Shown one piece after another: positions 46,365-57,410 of a DNA stretch of 64,000 bases. The notes beneath the pieces are model-generated. The model did no database searches and was not told the origin of the DNA. It saw nothing but the letters and a program-made list of their open reading frames with translations. Each line of letters starts with the position of its first letter. Position 1 is the stretch's first letter. Position numbers and translations under genes: made by a program. This DNA comes from Brassica napus (lineage: Eukaryota > Streptophyta > Magnoliopsida > Brassicales > Brassicaceae), in NCBI RefSeq assembly GCF_020379485.1, contig NC_063448.1, forward strand, positions 50,291,218 to 50,355,217, given 5' to 3'.

Positions 46365-48431
46365 TTATGGACAGTTCTTGTTCTTACCAGGACCACCATA
46401 GTAAAAGAAATGTCCCCAATCATCATTACTTCCCGTTTGAACATCATAACAGTTAGATTTCTCCGTGAACGTTCCCATCCTCTTCGGTGCTTTAAGGTTA
46501 TTAGAACTATCGACCACTTGTATGTTCCTAAAGTAACTCGCTTTGCTGAAACCTTCTTCCGGAAAGTGCCCACTTCCCATTTGCGTCCAAGTGTGGTGGC
46601 CACCTGACTGCGAGTTCACAACCTCTCCTCCCCACTCGATCATTGACGCACTCTCTGTAAGGTAAGAGAAGAGAAACGATGGCCAGTACCCTAAAACATA
46701 CCCGTTACCGAACTGCATCCACCAATGTCCCTCCTTTGGATCCTGAGACAAGTTAAGTTTCAGTTTTTGTTTTAGAGCATAAGAGGTTTGAGGTGTGACA
46801 TATAAGTACCTTCCAGATTAGGATACTGATATCATACTGAGAGTTACGGTATCCAGAGACTGGTGAGATGCTTGCTCCCATTGCTATGTCACTGTTGATT
46901 TGAATGAAGCCTGAGCAGAGAAGGTTGTAGCAACCAGTAGCTTGGTAGGCATCACTCTGCAAGACAAAAATGATACAAACATCATTGTATATTATTATAA
47001 AAAGAGTTCTAAAAATCGGTTCTAAACAATAATCTCCTATCAAGCATCTAATTGCCTCCTAACGATTTTTTGAACATTTTGATTATACATAATTTAATTC
47101 AGTGGGAGTTTTGAAAAAATCTTACAGTCCAGTAAGTGAAGAGTCTTGTATTATTGTCTCCATATAGATCCGGGCTCACCTGTGATACAAATCCAAAACA
47201 ACTCAATCATACACAAAGTCATCTTTGCATCATCTCCAAGTCATGACAAAAGTCTCTTACCTGCCAACCAGCTTCAATGCTGTTAAGATCTTGTCCAAAG
47301 GAACCACCCAAAAGCCATATCTGTGACAAGCTGAACTCGTTTGCGTGCTGTATCTTTGGCTCCCACACATTCAAAGTCGCTTTAGCTCCATAGTACTTAT
47401 CTCCTTCCACATAAGCTATGGCGTGCTAAGAATCAAACCAAGGTACAAGAAAATTAGCCTCAGGAGAGCAAACAAAGCTATACGAAACAAATGATTACTA
47501 CAACTCTCACCTGATGACCATTTTGGTTGATGAGGTCAGGTTCAGCAGATTTAGGAATGGGAACAGTTTTGTGTTTCTTCTTGCCGTATCTTTTAACAGA
47601 ACTTGCTCTCAACACATCATCCTCTTTTGTCCTCCTCATCGGAATGGTTCCTTCAGAACATTTACCGTACCGATGCCATAACTGAGGGATGTGAGTTTCT
47701 TTCGTCTCCTTTGGCTTTGCAGATGCTTTGTTGTCATCAAAGAGTCCTTCAGGATGGTAACTAGGCCTCATCTGAACACAACAAGTAACCAAAAAAAAAA
47801 AAAAAAATCAGCATTAGAAGAAAGCATTCAAAGAAAGAAAGAAAAACATCATTAGTGAAATTTTGTTTCTGTGAACCTGAATCTTGTGGTCTTTGAGGAA
47901 AGGGTGGTCGAAAGCTGGCTGCTTTGAGATAGGAACACAGTCGATTATATCTCCATCTGGACTCTGTTTAACCACAAAGAAGAAGAAAAAAGTTGAAAAA
48001 AACTTAAATCAAACAAAGTAAAGTTCACACTAATACTCTCTATGTCACTTGAAATTGTGCAAGAATAAAATATCTTGAGATTAGTAGTAGCTAAACTAGT
48101 GTGGTTTAGCCACATAATGAGAAAACCATTGATTATTGTGGTCATTAGCATGACATAAAGTTACTCAAATCATCATTCAGCAGAAGAGAGAAAGCACGAA
48201 TCTTTCATTTTGCAATCAAACACAGACTAGTGAGGAAAAGAGAGAGTCTTTTTGAACCTGAATGGTCTTAACAGCAGGTTTGTTCAGCCTATTCAAGTGC
48301 TTCTTCACCTCTAGCTTCTGCCTTGACGCGCCATACCTCGCTGCGCAGGATAGCGATATCGTACCAAATAGCCATAAACACACTAGTAAACCTCTGTTCA
48401 ACTTCACAAAGCTAAAATGCACCGCTACCAT
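46365..48431 (-). CDS. DUF239 / neprosin-domain secreted protein
   Basis: Seven exons (48431-48258, 47963-47877, 47771-47511, 47425-47261, 47179-47126, 46956-46810, 46742-46365), each a multiple of three with GT/AG sites, give 421 residues. It is orthologous by position and sequence to Arabidopsis At3g13510. Residues about 1-32 form a signal peptide ([17 protein letters not shown]). Residues about 45-130 are the neprosin activation region ([43 protein letters not shown]). Residues about 185-421 are the neprosin domain ([60 protein letters not shown]). Neprosin of pitcher plants is a prolyl endopeptidase of an unusual glutamic type; most family members are uncharacterised, so peptidase activity here is inferred. 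Confidence 0.93.
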
Positions 48432-49490
48432 TGTCGCAATATAGCTCGGAAACTTTCACACACACACACACACTAAGGAAGGCTAGAGTACAAGAATATA
48501 TCTTAAGAGCCCTCAATGAAAAGAACACTAACTAGAAGATGTTCAAACAAGACAATTGATAAATTGTTCCGTCCGTGAGAAGGTGTGTCTGGTTTTCTTC
48601 TTGTCGCTAAAATCCAACCACACTTGCAAAAATCTTAACTTTCTTAAACTCCGCTTTGAGTGAGAGAGTAAAAAGTGGAAGGTCTCTCTCTCTCTCTCTT
48701 CTCCACTTCACTTTTTCTTGTCCCATGGGTCCCATCTAATATTTTTAATTAATTGTCATCGTTAGCTGTCATTAAGCCTCGACACGGATCAGATATCCGG
48801 ATTTTTGAAGCTATTTATGATTTGATTCGTATGCCACGAATATCTAATATTTCGATTTGCTTTGATTCGGAAAAATACGGGTATTCGAAAAAACGGATAT
48901 CTGAAAAATAAATAGATATTTACGGATATTTACGAATATTTACGGATATCTCATATGTTTTGATTAATGCAAATAATCTTAAAAATTTGATACAAATTTG
49001 TTTCGTAAAATATTTTTTTGCATATATATAAGATAATTTTTTTTAAAAAATAGTGAATCTACGTATTTTATAAATTTCTTAAACCTAGTTAACAATTATA
49101 ATAAGACAAAACTTAAGAAAAAATTATAATTGTCATAAATTTATTCATTTTTTTTTTATAATTTATTCATTTTCTTTTATGTATTATTTTTATATATATA
49201 ATAATGTGAATAAAATTTGTCAAATCATATGTTAGAATAACAATTATATAATTTTATGCATTTAAAACTTTAAATATAATAAAGATATATATGTATTTAT
49301 ATATTACCGGATCGGATCGGATATCTGTTTCCCAAAATTTTAATATTTGTGATTTGCTTTGATTTTAATGGATATTGATTTTTAGTATTTGTTTTGCTTC
49401 GAAGATTTAAGAATATCCGAAATTTTTGAATCGAAATGAATAACGAATCGAATCAAATTTAACAGATAAAATGTTCAGGTTCTAACTGTC
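48432..49490. repeat. Neprosin promoter, then a GGATAT-rich dispersed repeat
   Basis: 48432-48720 is the likely promoter and leader, with (CA)n at about 48456-48472 and (CT)n near 48684-48700. 48780-49480 repeats the words GGATAT, ACGGATAT and CGAATAT many times, with CGGATCAGATATCCGGATTT at the left and CGGATCGGATCGGATATCTG at the right in a roughly mirrored arrangement around an AT-rich middle. It looks like a dispersed element; class not determined. Confidence 0.4.
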
Positions 49491-49750
49491 ATTATCTTTC
49501 TTTGAGATTTTAATTGGGACGAATAAATATATAATCTTTAGTTATTTTCCCGCCTCCCTATACGGTGATTAGCGACATTATTAAAGCTTTTTCCCGCCTC
49601 CCTTAGTTGGGATGGAATAGAACCAATGAAACCTCTTGTGGTTGTGGAACATAAGACCATGCTCTCTTTCTTCAAAAACATCCTCTCTATTGAAGGGTAA
49701 AGATTGCTAGAGCTGGTCGAATCAATACAGTTAAACGATAAGAAACTAAC

Positions 49751-50445
49751 AATCACCTCACTTTTTATAACTAACCAAAGTGCTATATATGATTAGTTAA
49801 AAAAGACAATATTTTTTTTTTAAATGGCTAAGAAAAAACACTAACGTTAACGCTGTCTACGAAACCCGAAATTCTAAAAATCTAAAATCTAAACCTTAAA
49901 CCTCAAATCGTAAACTCTAAATCATAATTCCTAAACCTAAACCATAAATTCTAAACCCAAAATCCTAAACTCTAAACTCAAAACTCCAAACCATAAACCC
50001 TAAGCCATCAATCATAAACCCTAAACTCTAAACTTTAAATCATAAACCCTAAACCCAAAACTCTAAACTATAAACCCGAACTCTGAACAAGTGATGGGTT
50101 TAGGGTTTAATTTAAAGTTGTGTTTTGGGTTTAGAGTTGATTTAGAATTTAGAGTTAGAGTTTTATGTTTATGGTTTAGGATTTTAGATTTAGAGCTTAG
50201 GGTTGGTTTAGGATTTTGAGTTTAGAGTTTAGGATTTAAAATTTTGGTTTTAAGTTTACGATTTGGGGTTTAAATTTTAGGTTTTAGGTTTAGGGTTTAG
50301 ATTTTTGATTTTTAGAGTTTCGGGTTTTGCAGACGGTTTTAACGTCAGTGTTGTTTTTCTCAACCATTTATTTTTTAATTTTATTACATTTTTTAATTAA
50401 CCATACAAGGTATTTTGGTTGGTTATAAATGGTGAGGTGAATTTA
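49751..50445. mobile_element. Second inverted-repeat element with telomere-like core
   Basis: The left arm AATCACCTCACTTTTTATAACTAACC... (from 49751) pairs with the minus strand of the right arm, ATTCACCTCACCATTTATAACCAACC... (ending about 50445). The arms converge at ACGAAACCCGAAATTCTAAAA / GCAAAACCCGAAACTCTAAA. The 430-base core is degenerate TAAACCCTAAA on the left and TTTAGGGTTTA on the right. The plan is that of 38686-39391, but the arm sequence differs. No clear target duplication found. Confidence 0.65.
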
Positions 50446-51240
50446 ATCATTCAGTGAATTTAAGTACTGTTTAAGAAACTATACATACAGTGGACAAAGT
50501 AATTAATTTAAGCAACCACATTAATTGAACAAAACGCCATTAGGAAGGCACCCAGAACATCTATTTTCCATTTTACAACTATATATAAATCACCACATAC
50601 ATTACACATAACACAATGTCCATGATAAGTCTGGTAAGATCAAACTCTATGGTTCATTCACATAATCACATATAATTTGTTTTATATTTGAGGACTACAT
50701 ACGGTCAAGATTTATAGTCCGGAATTTTCGGTAAAGCTAAAGGCTACCTAAACATGTATAATCCATAAAAGGCACAGGAGAGTTATGATGAGAGTAGGAG
50801 AAAAGCACGTAGAAGATTTTCATAATAGTGACATGACGTTCATGACTCGTGACTATACGATAAGGACGTGGAGCCCCAGGCTTTTCTTATCGCATCCTCT
50901 TTGTTTATTTATATATTCTTGTTTAATGGCGCTCCATTATTGTGTTCATAATGCGAATCTTTTCAAATTGCTTAAGATTATCTTCTTTCACGTAAAAATC
51001 TTTCAAACGATGAATAGATCCAACGATCTCTATTCCCTAGCATGATAGTATTCATAAAACGAATCGTGTGAATGAGTAATTCTGTATGATTTTGTCAAAA
51101 AAAAAAGTGCATTTTGTCTTCGGTGCAACATATTGATACATGTGACTTTTTCACTTTATTATTATTTTTAGTTGAATGATTATTAGCAAGAGAAGAGCCT
51201 CGAATCTAATTTTGACGTGTTCCTATATGTAATGAAAAAT
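50446..51240. other. Intergenic, nothing recognised
   Basis: AT-rich, no supported gene. A short frame at 50785-51045 has no recognisable features. Confidence 0.4.
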
Positions 51241-51359
51241 GCCATGCAATGTAATTATGGTAACAACTAACAACAGAACAGAATTACGAATTGTAAAAAG
51301 AAATAATTTAATTTTCACAGTTAAAATTAAAAAAGTCGATCTCTCTGACTCTGTTCCCA

Positions 51360-53181
51360 ATGCAGAATCCCTGGAAGCTGCCTGGCTCAGCCTCCGCCCT
51401 GAGCCCTCCGCTGTCCGCCGCTGGTGAACCCCCTCCTCCGCTGTCCCTCCCTCCTGATCCCCCAGACCCATCCACCCCTCTTTCTCCTCATGAATACCCT
51501 CCCCTATCCTCTTCTCCTCCATCCAAATCTAGATCTAAGGCCAAAACCCTAATCTCAAATGAATTTTGGTTCTTCCCTCTTCTACTACTGAGACTGTGCT
51601 TCTAGATGTCACTATGACACTACAGCCAGAATCAGCCAAAAAAACTTGCCCCACCATAACTGGTCTTCAAAAAGGTCTTACATCAAATTTGTTATCTCTA
51701 ACTCAAACTGGTCCCCTCTTTGGATCTATCCCTCAAACCATCCTATCTCCTGAAACTATTCCACCTTCAACCTCCAACCCCATTGACTTCTCTGTCCACA
51801 AACCAAAATCGTCCTCCCCCCTTCTTACCAACAAAGCCGCTTCTCCTATTTTCCCTCCTTCCTCTGTCCAGACTGAAGCAAGCAAAAAAAAACTACCTAT
51901 CTTTCCTCTTCCCCAATCCCACACTCAAGCTCAAACACCCTCTCTTGTAGAAAGGTTGAGATCTTATGAAGATAAAACCCTCCAAAGACTTGCGCCTATT
52001 ACCATTTCAGAGACAGGACGTCCAAGAGTCCTTATTCCTGATGTTGTCTTTGAAAAAGGTGCAGAGTTACACAAGGATTTTATTGTTTGCTACTACAATG
52101 GTAAGCCGCCGCCATTTAACCAGATCCAGAGTGTCTTCAACCACATGTGGGGAAAAGGTAAAAAGTTAGAAATTCACAACAATCCACTAAATCGATCTAC
52201 TCTGGTTAGGATTCCTAGTGATTACCTGAGGCAAAAAATTCTTGAAAAATGTATCTGGTATGTTGGAGATTCTATGTTTCATACCGCGCAATGGAGTTCC
52301 GAGCACTCGATGTCTACCCCTCCACTGAAAGCAATAAGGATCTGGGCTCACTTGATAGGCGTTCCTCTCGACCTGCGCTACAATCAAGGGTTAGTTTAGT
52401 TGCAGGTTTGGTTGGAGAACCAAAAGAAACTGATGATTTCACTAGGAACCTAGTGAGTCTCACTGTTTCCCATGTGAAAGTGGAAGTCGACCTGACTAAG
52501 CCGCTCCCATCTGTTGTTGAATTTGAGCACCAGAGCGGTGAGGTAGTTGAAGTCCAAGTCACTTACCCCTGGACCCCCCCAACCTGTTCCCATTACCATG
52601 AGCTTGGGCATATTGTCCGAAACCGTCTCCTCTATACCCCTCCTCCCCCTCCCCTTCCAACTCCTCAGAAAACCACCCATCCAGCTCCTCCCCTCCAAAA
52701 AACTCCCTTCACCTCTTCCTCAAAGAATCCTCGTCCCTTGCCACCTAAAAACCAAACAAAAAAATCTACTGTTTATGTCCAAAAACCCCTCCAGTCCAAG
52801 CCTTTAAATCCCCCCATCTCAACTTCCTCTCAATTTGCTGCTTTAATAAATCTGCCCACTGATTTCTCTCCTGCGCATTTAAATAATCAGCTGATTTTAG
52901 CCTCCACCCCAGAGCCCCCACTTCGTCCCTCTCTAAAGCGCTCCAGCTCCTCTCCAACACTGTCGCCCCCTCACCTTTCTCAAAACACTTGCCCAAACCC
53001 TTTCATCCTTCATACCTCTAAATCCACCCTTTCTCTTCCACCAAATCCAAATGAACCTACCCTTTCACTTCCACCAATTCCCAAAGCCCACCCTGATATT
53101 TTTGCCTCCCCAAACTGCCCTAAAAAGCTCTTGTCCCTTGATTCTCATGCTATGAATGAGGATCCCCCTATTTCTTCTTAA
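51360..53181 (+). pseudogene. LINE ORF1 (DUF4283 plus zinc-knuckle-like)
   Basis: Starts MQNPWKLPGSASALSPP in one frame, shifts near 51570 into a second (TGLQKGLTSNLLSLTQTGPL ... DFIVCYYNGKPPPFNQIQSV ... IRIWAHLIGVPLDLRYNQG: the DUF4283 nucleic-acid-binding region), and shifts near 52390 into a third (AGLVGEPKETDDFTRNLVSL; CSHYHELGHIVRNR, a zinc knuckle with lost Cys). The C-terminal half is Pro/Ser-rich. ORF1 proteins coat LINE RNA. At least two frameshifts make it non-functional. Confidence 0.75.
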
Positions 53182-56100
53182 TGAGTGTAAAACTCTTTTT
53201 TTTTGGAACATCTGTGGTCTAAATGACCCGGATAAACATCGGATTTTTGTAGACTGGCTTCATACTAGTAAACCGCTCTTCGGGGCTATCTTGGAATCTC
53301 ATATAAAAGAACTTTCTTTGTTACACTTAATGGCCACGTTATGCTCTGGCTGGCACTATGTCTCGAACCACCTTTCAGATGCTGATGGCAGAATCATCCT
53401 AATCTGGAAGGACCCTCTGAAGCTTCAGGTTGTTCATTAGAGCAGGCAAACTCTAACCTGCCTGTTGACTCTTCCCAACAAAGAACCCTTCTACTATACT
53501 GCAGTGTATGCCTCAAATCTTGCAGAAGAGAGAAATGATCTGTGGACTGACCTCTTACAACTTCACTCCGCTTTTGATTTACAAAGCAAGATGTGGTTTA
53601 TTGGTGGAGATTTCAACCAAATCTTACATCACGCGGAGCACTCCTCACCCACTGCGAACTCCCTAAACAGCCAAATGTACCTTCTACAAGACTGCCTCCT
53701 TCAGACTGGTTTATTCGATCTGCGTTTCAATGGTCCCAACCACACTTGGAAGAATAACCAGCCTGACTCACCAATAGCAAAGAAACTGGACAGGCAGCTT
53801 GTAAACAACAATGTCCTCACCACCTATCCCCACGCCATAGCCACCTTCCTTCCACCTTCCATCTCAGACCACACACCCTGTCTAACAGACCTCGCCTATC
53901 AGTTACCTAAAGCCGGAACTAAACCCTTTAAGTTTCAGAACTACTTAACCAAACGTCCTGGGTTCACTCAGCTGATAGCGGACGCTTGGGCTCAGGCCGG
54001 AGGCTTCTGCTGCAATCTAACGGGCCTGTGTTGGAAGCTAAAACTCATCAAAAAGGATTTGAAACTTCTAAACATAGATAACTATTCAAAAATACAGGAG
54101 AGAGTGAAAGAAACTTACTGTTTGCTTCAAATTGTGCAGGTACAAGCCCTTCAATTGCCCACGTCTCAGAATTTCAGAAAGGAGAGAGAACTAAATCAGC
54201 GCTGGCAATTCCTAAGACAGATATAAGAGTGCTATTTCAGGCAGAAGTCTAGGATTAACTGGCTTAGAGAAGGAGATCTAAACACAACCTATTTTCATAG
54301 AATTTGCCAAGTGAGAGCAAGTTATAATGCTATACGAGCGTTCCTCACCTCAACAGATGTACTCATCACTAATCCTCTGGAGATGAGTCAGTATGCGATC
54401 GCTCACTTTCAATCGGTTCTAGGCCCTCTTAACTACCAGCCCCCGGTGACTCATTCTCATCTTGAGTGGTTCCAAGAATTATCGCCTTTTAGAGTCTCTG
54501 AACATCAAGCGCAACAAATGATATCAACACCAACTGCGGTAGAGATTAAGCGTCACTTTTTCAAGCTCAACGCAAACAAAGCGCCAGGACCAGATGGTCT
54601 TACCTCGGGATTTTTCAAGGCATCTTGGGAGATCATAGGAGGAGAAGTAGTGTGCTCAGTTCAACAATTTTTTGAGACTTCGTTCCTGCCAACGACGACA
54701 AATGCCACCATCCTCTTCTCGTCCCAAAGTTCCCAGGAGCATCTAGAGTTACAGAATACCGCCCTATCTCGTGCCTCAATACGGTTTACAAAGTGATTTC
54801 GCGTCTGCTGGTGAGCCGTTTAAAACCCATCTTGCCTGCCTTGATCCTCCCCTGTCAAACTGCATTCATTAAAGATAGACTCCTCACTGAGAATACGGTT
54901 CTGGCAAGTGAACTGGTTAATGGATACCATAAAAACAAGGGCGCCAAGCGTATCACTATAAAGGTAGACATAGCAAAAGCTTTTGATACCTTGTCTTGGG
55001 AGTTTCTCCTCACTTGTTTGAAAAGCCTGAATCTACCGAGTCAGTTTCTAGAGCGGCTGAGGGCTTGCATCTGCACCACCAGCTTCATGATCGGCTATAA
55101 TGGAACAGTAAACGGTTATTTAAAAAAAAAAGCGTGGCCTCAAGCAGGGAAATCCCCTCTCGCCATATTTGTTTGTTATTGCCATGTACTATCTATCACT
55201 TATGCTAAACAAAGCGGCCGAGGAATGTAAAATCAAATACTATCCAAAGTGTAGTGGAATAAAGCTCACCCACCTCTCTTTTGCAGATGATCTTCTCATC
55301 TTTATTGATGGATCAATCTCCTCAGTTCAGTATGTTCTTCAGGTACTGCGAGAGTTTGAGCTTCGATCGGGTCTTGCTGTTAGTTTCCAAAAAACAAGTT
55401 TTTTTGCTTCGGGTTTGAGTGAGGAAGAGACGAGTGTAATCCAAGCCTCCACAGGAATGAATCAAGGCTCGCTCTCATTTGCTATCTGGGAGTGCCTCTC
55501 AACTCCAGAAAGCTCTCTCTGCCAAACTGCCAACCCCTGATCCAGCAAATAAAAAAGAGATTCGGCTCTTGGTCAGTAAAGTCTCTGTCATTTGCGGGAA
55601 GGCAACTACTCATAAAGACGGTGATAGCTGGAATCAATACCTTCTGGTGCTCAGCTTTCATTCTCCCCAAAGCCTGCATTAAAAAAATTAACTCAATGTG
55701 TAACCACTTTCTTTGGAAAGGGAACTTGGAAGGGCATCATTCTGCGAGAGTATCTTGGGAAACTGTCACACTAACAACTGCACAAGGGGGATTGGGAGTT
55801 AAAGATATGCTTACCTGGAACAGGGCTTGTTGCTTGCGCTTGATTTGGTTGCTCTTTTTCAGAGAGGATTCGGTTTGGGCTGCCTGGTTCAAAGAGGTCA
55901 TCCTTAACGGCTCAATCCACAATTACTGGACCATAAACCCACGCCAGTCTTTCTCGTGGCTTGTAAACAAATTGATAAAGCTCAGACCGGATGTGTTCCC
56001 TCTCATCAAACTGAGGGTGGAAAATGGACGGTCTGCTCTTTTTTGGCATCACAATTGGGCTCCTCCTGGAATCATAGCCGATCTTCAGGTAACCTCTCGA

Positions 56101-56721
56101 TCCAGAATAGGTATAACAAGCAATGCTACTGTCGCTTCTCTTTGTAGGAACGGCAACTGGAACTTACCCCCGGCTAGATCAGATCCCATAATCCAACTAT
56201 ATACCTACATCACCACAATAGAGTTAACCACTCTCCCTGATTTCTATGAATGGACGCTGCTGGGAAAAATAGATAACAAATTCAGAACAGGGGAGGTCTA
56301 TACTCATCTTAAAGGTCAGATTCTAGACAAGCCATGGACCAAATCCGTTTGGTTTCCGCATCAGATCCCGCGACACGCTTTCCATGCCTGGCTTGTTCTG
56401 CAGAACCGTTGTCCAACCAGAGATCGATTGATTAGTTGGGGCATCCAGACTGATCCTCTCTGTCTCCTCTGTAACTCTCATGGTGAATCTCCAAACCATC
56501 TCTATTTTGACTGCAGTTTCAGTTTCGAACTCTGGTCTTTGGTCTCTCATCGTTGTAGAATTAGACTGCATAGATCATGGGATCAATCAGCGACTCAATT
56601 GGAAACTCTAACTGGTGAAAAAATTTCAAAGCTACTCACCCTTCTCTCCTGGCAAGCGACGCTCTATTGGATCTGGAATGAGAGAAACGGGCGATTGCAT
56701 GCACAGAACTTCCGCGGCTGA
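53156..56721 (+). pseudogene. LINE ORF2 (endonuclease, reverse transcriptase, zf-RVT)
   Basis: Pieces in order: apurinic-endonuclease-like N-terminus (FWNICGLNDPDKHRIFVDWL; FIGGDFNQIL; ISDHTP), a stop at 53438 and another at 54224, then reverse transcriptase (LNANKAPGPDGLTSGFFKAS; QTAFIKDRLLTENTVLASEL; KVDIAKAFDTLSWEF; and the catalytic block LSFADDLLIF). Frameshifts fall near 54785, 55150 and 55490. The last part (55492-56721) ends with a zf-RVT domain (RHAFHAWLVLQNRCPTRDRL; CLLCNSHGESPNHLYFDC). These enzymes carry out target-primed reverse transcription. The number of breaks indicates an old, dead copy. Confidence 0.85.
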
Positions 56722-57256
56722 TGTTCTCTTCTCTCTGTTGGATCATCAAATCCGAAATAAGATACAAAGCTTTAGAGAAACAAGCCCTGCTCTCTCTTCG
56801 AACATGTTCCAACAAAGTATTAATCAGAAAGTCAAAGCAAAACAAATTAAGATGGTATGGTAACTCTAAATCACTAGAGAGAGGAGTACCAAAAGACTCG
56901 GAAACTAAAAAAAGTAAAGGTCAGCTGGTGCAATTGCTATGAATGCGAGCAATGGTAATAGTCATGATCAAAAGTCAAAACCCAAGGTAGATGATGATGA
57001 TGATCAACATAACTATTAGTACGATCAAATCCAAGCATTACTTATCACCACCATCATCATCATCATCGTCGTACTCATCATTATCAGAAGAAGATAAAGT
57101 CTCGTAAGAATCAGGTATGGACAAACACATAAATTCCCATAGACAGCGAACGAGATGACCATACGGGAAGCAATAAGCCATCTCAAGAAGCTGTTGAGTA
57201 TTCAACATCTCCGACGACCGAACCCTACTCAACCGCTGCCACGCGTTGGTTGAAAC

Positions 57257-57398
57257 TGAAATCTTATGTATTTCCCTTGATCATAAACGTACACGATACA
57301 ATTGTTATATACATCACGTTTGAGTATCTGTTCCACTATCGTAGGGTTATTCTCTAACTATCCAAGAATATAGGAGATTTAGTTGACATATTCTTATA
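57257..57398 (-). repeat. 3' LTR of the young copia element
   Basis: 142 bp, next to the polypurine tract at 57399-57407. One mismatch to the other LTR. Confidence 0.95.
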
Positions 57399-57410
57399 CT
57401 CCCTCTCAGT

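Larger units (their letters stand above)
51300..56945 (+). mobile_element. Decayed LINE (non-LTR retrotransposon)
   Basis: No LTRs are present. An ORF1 region (51360-53181) is followed by an ORF2 region with endonuclease, reverse transcriptase and zf-RVT parts (53156-56721). Several stops and frameshifts interrupt both. The 3' end is unclear: GATGATGATGATC follows at about 56992-57004, just before the end of the neighbouring minus-strand gene. Target duplications not identified. Confidence 0.85.

Noticed and set aside
50785..51045. 86-codon plus-strand frame
   Set aside because: No homology or signals recognised. The length is compatible with chance in AT-rich DNA.
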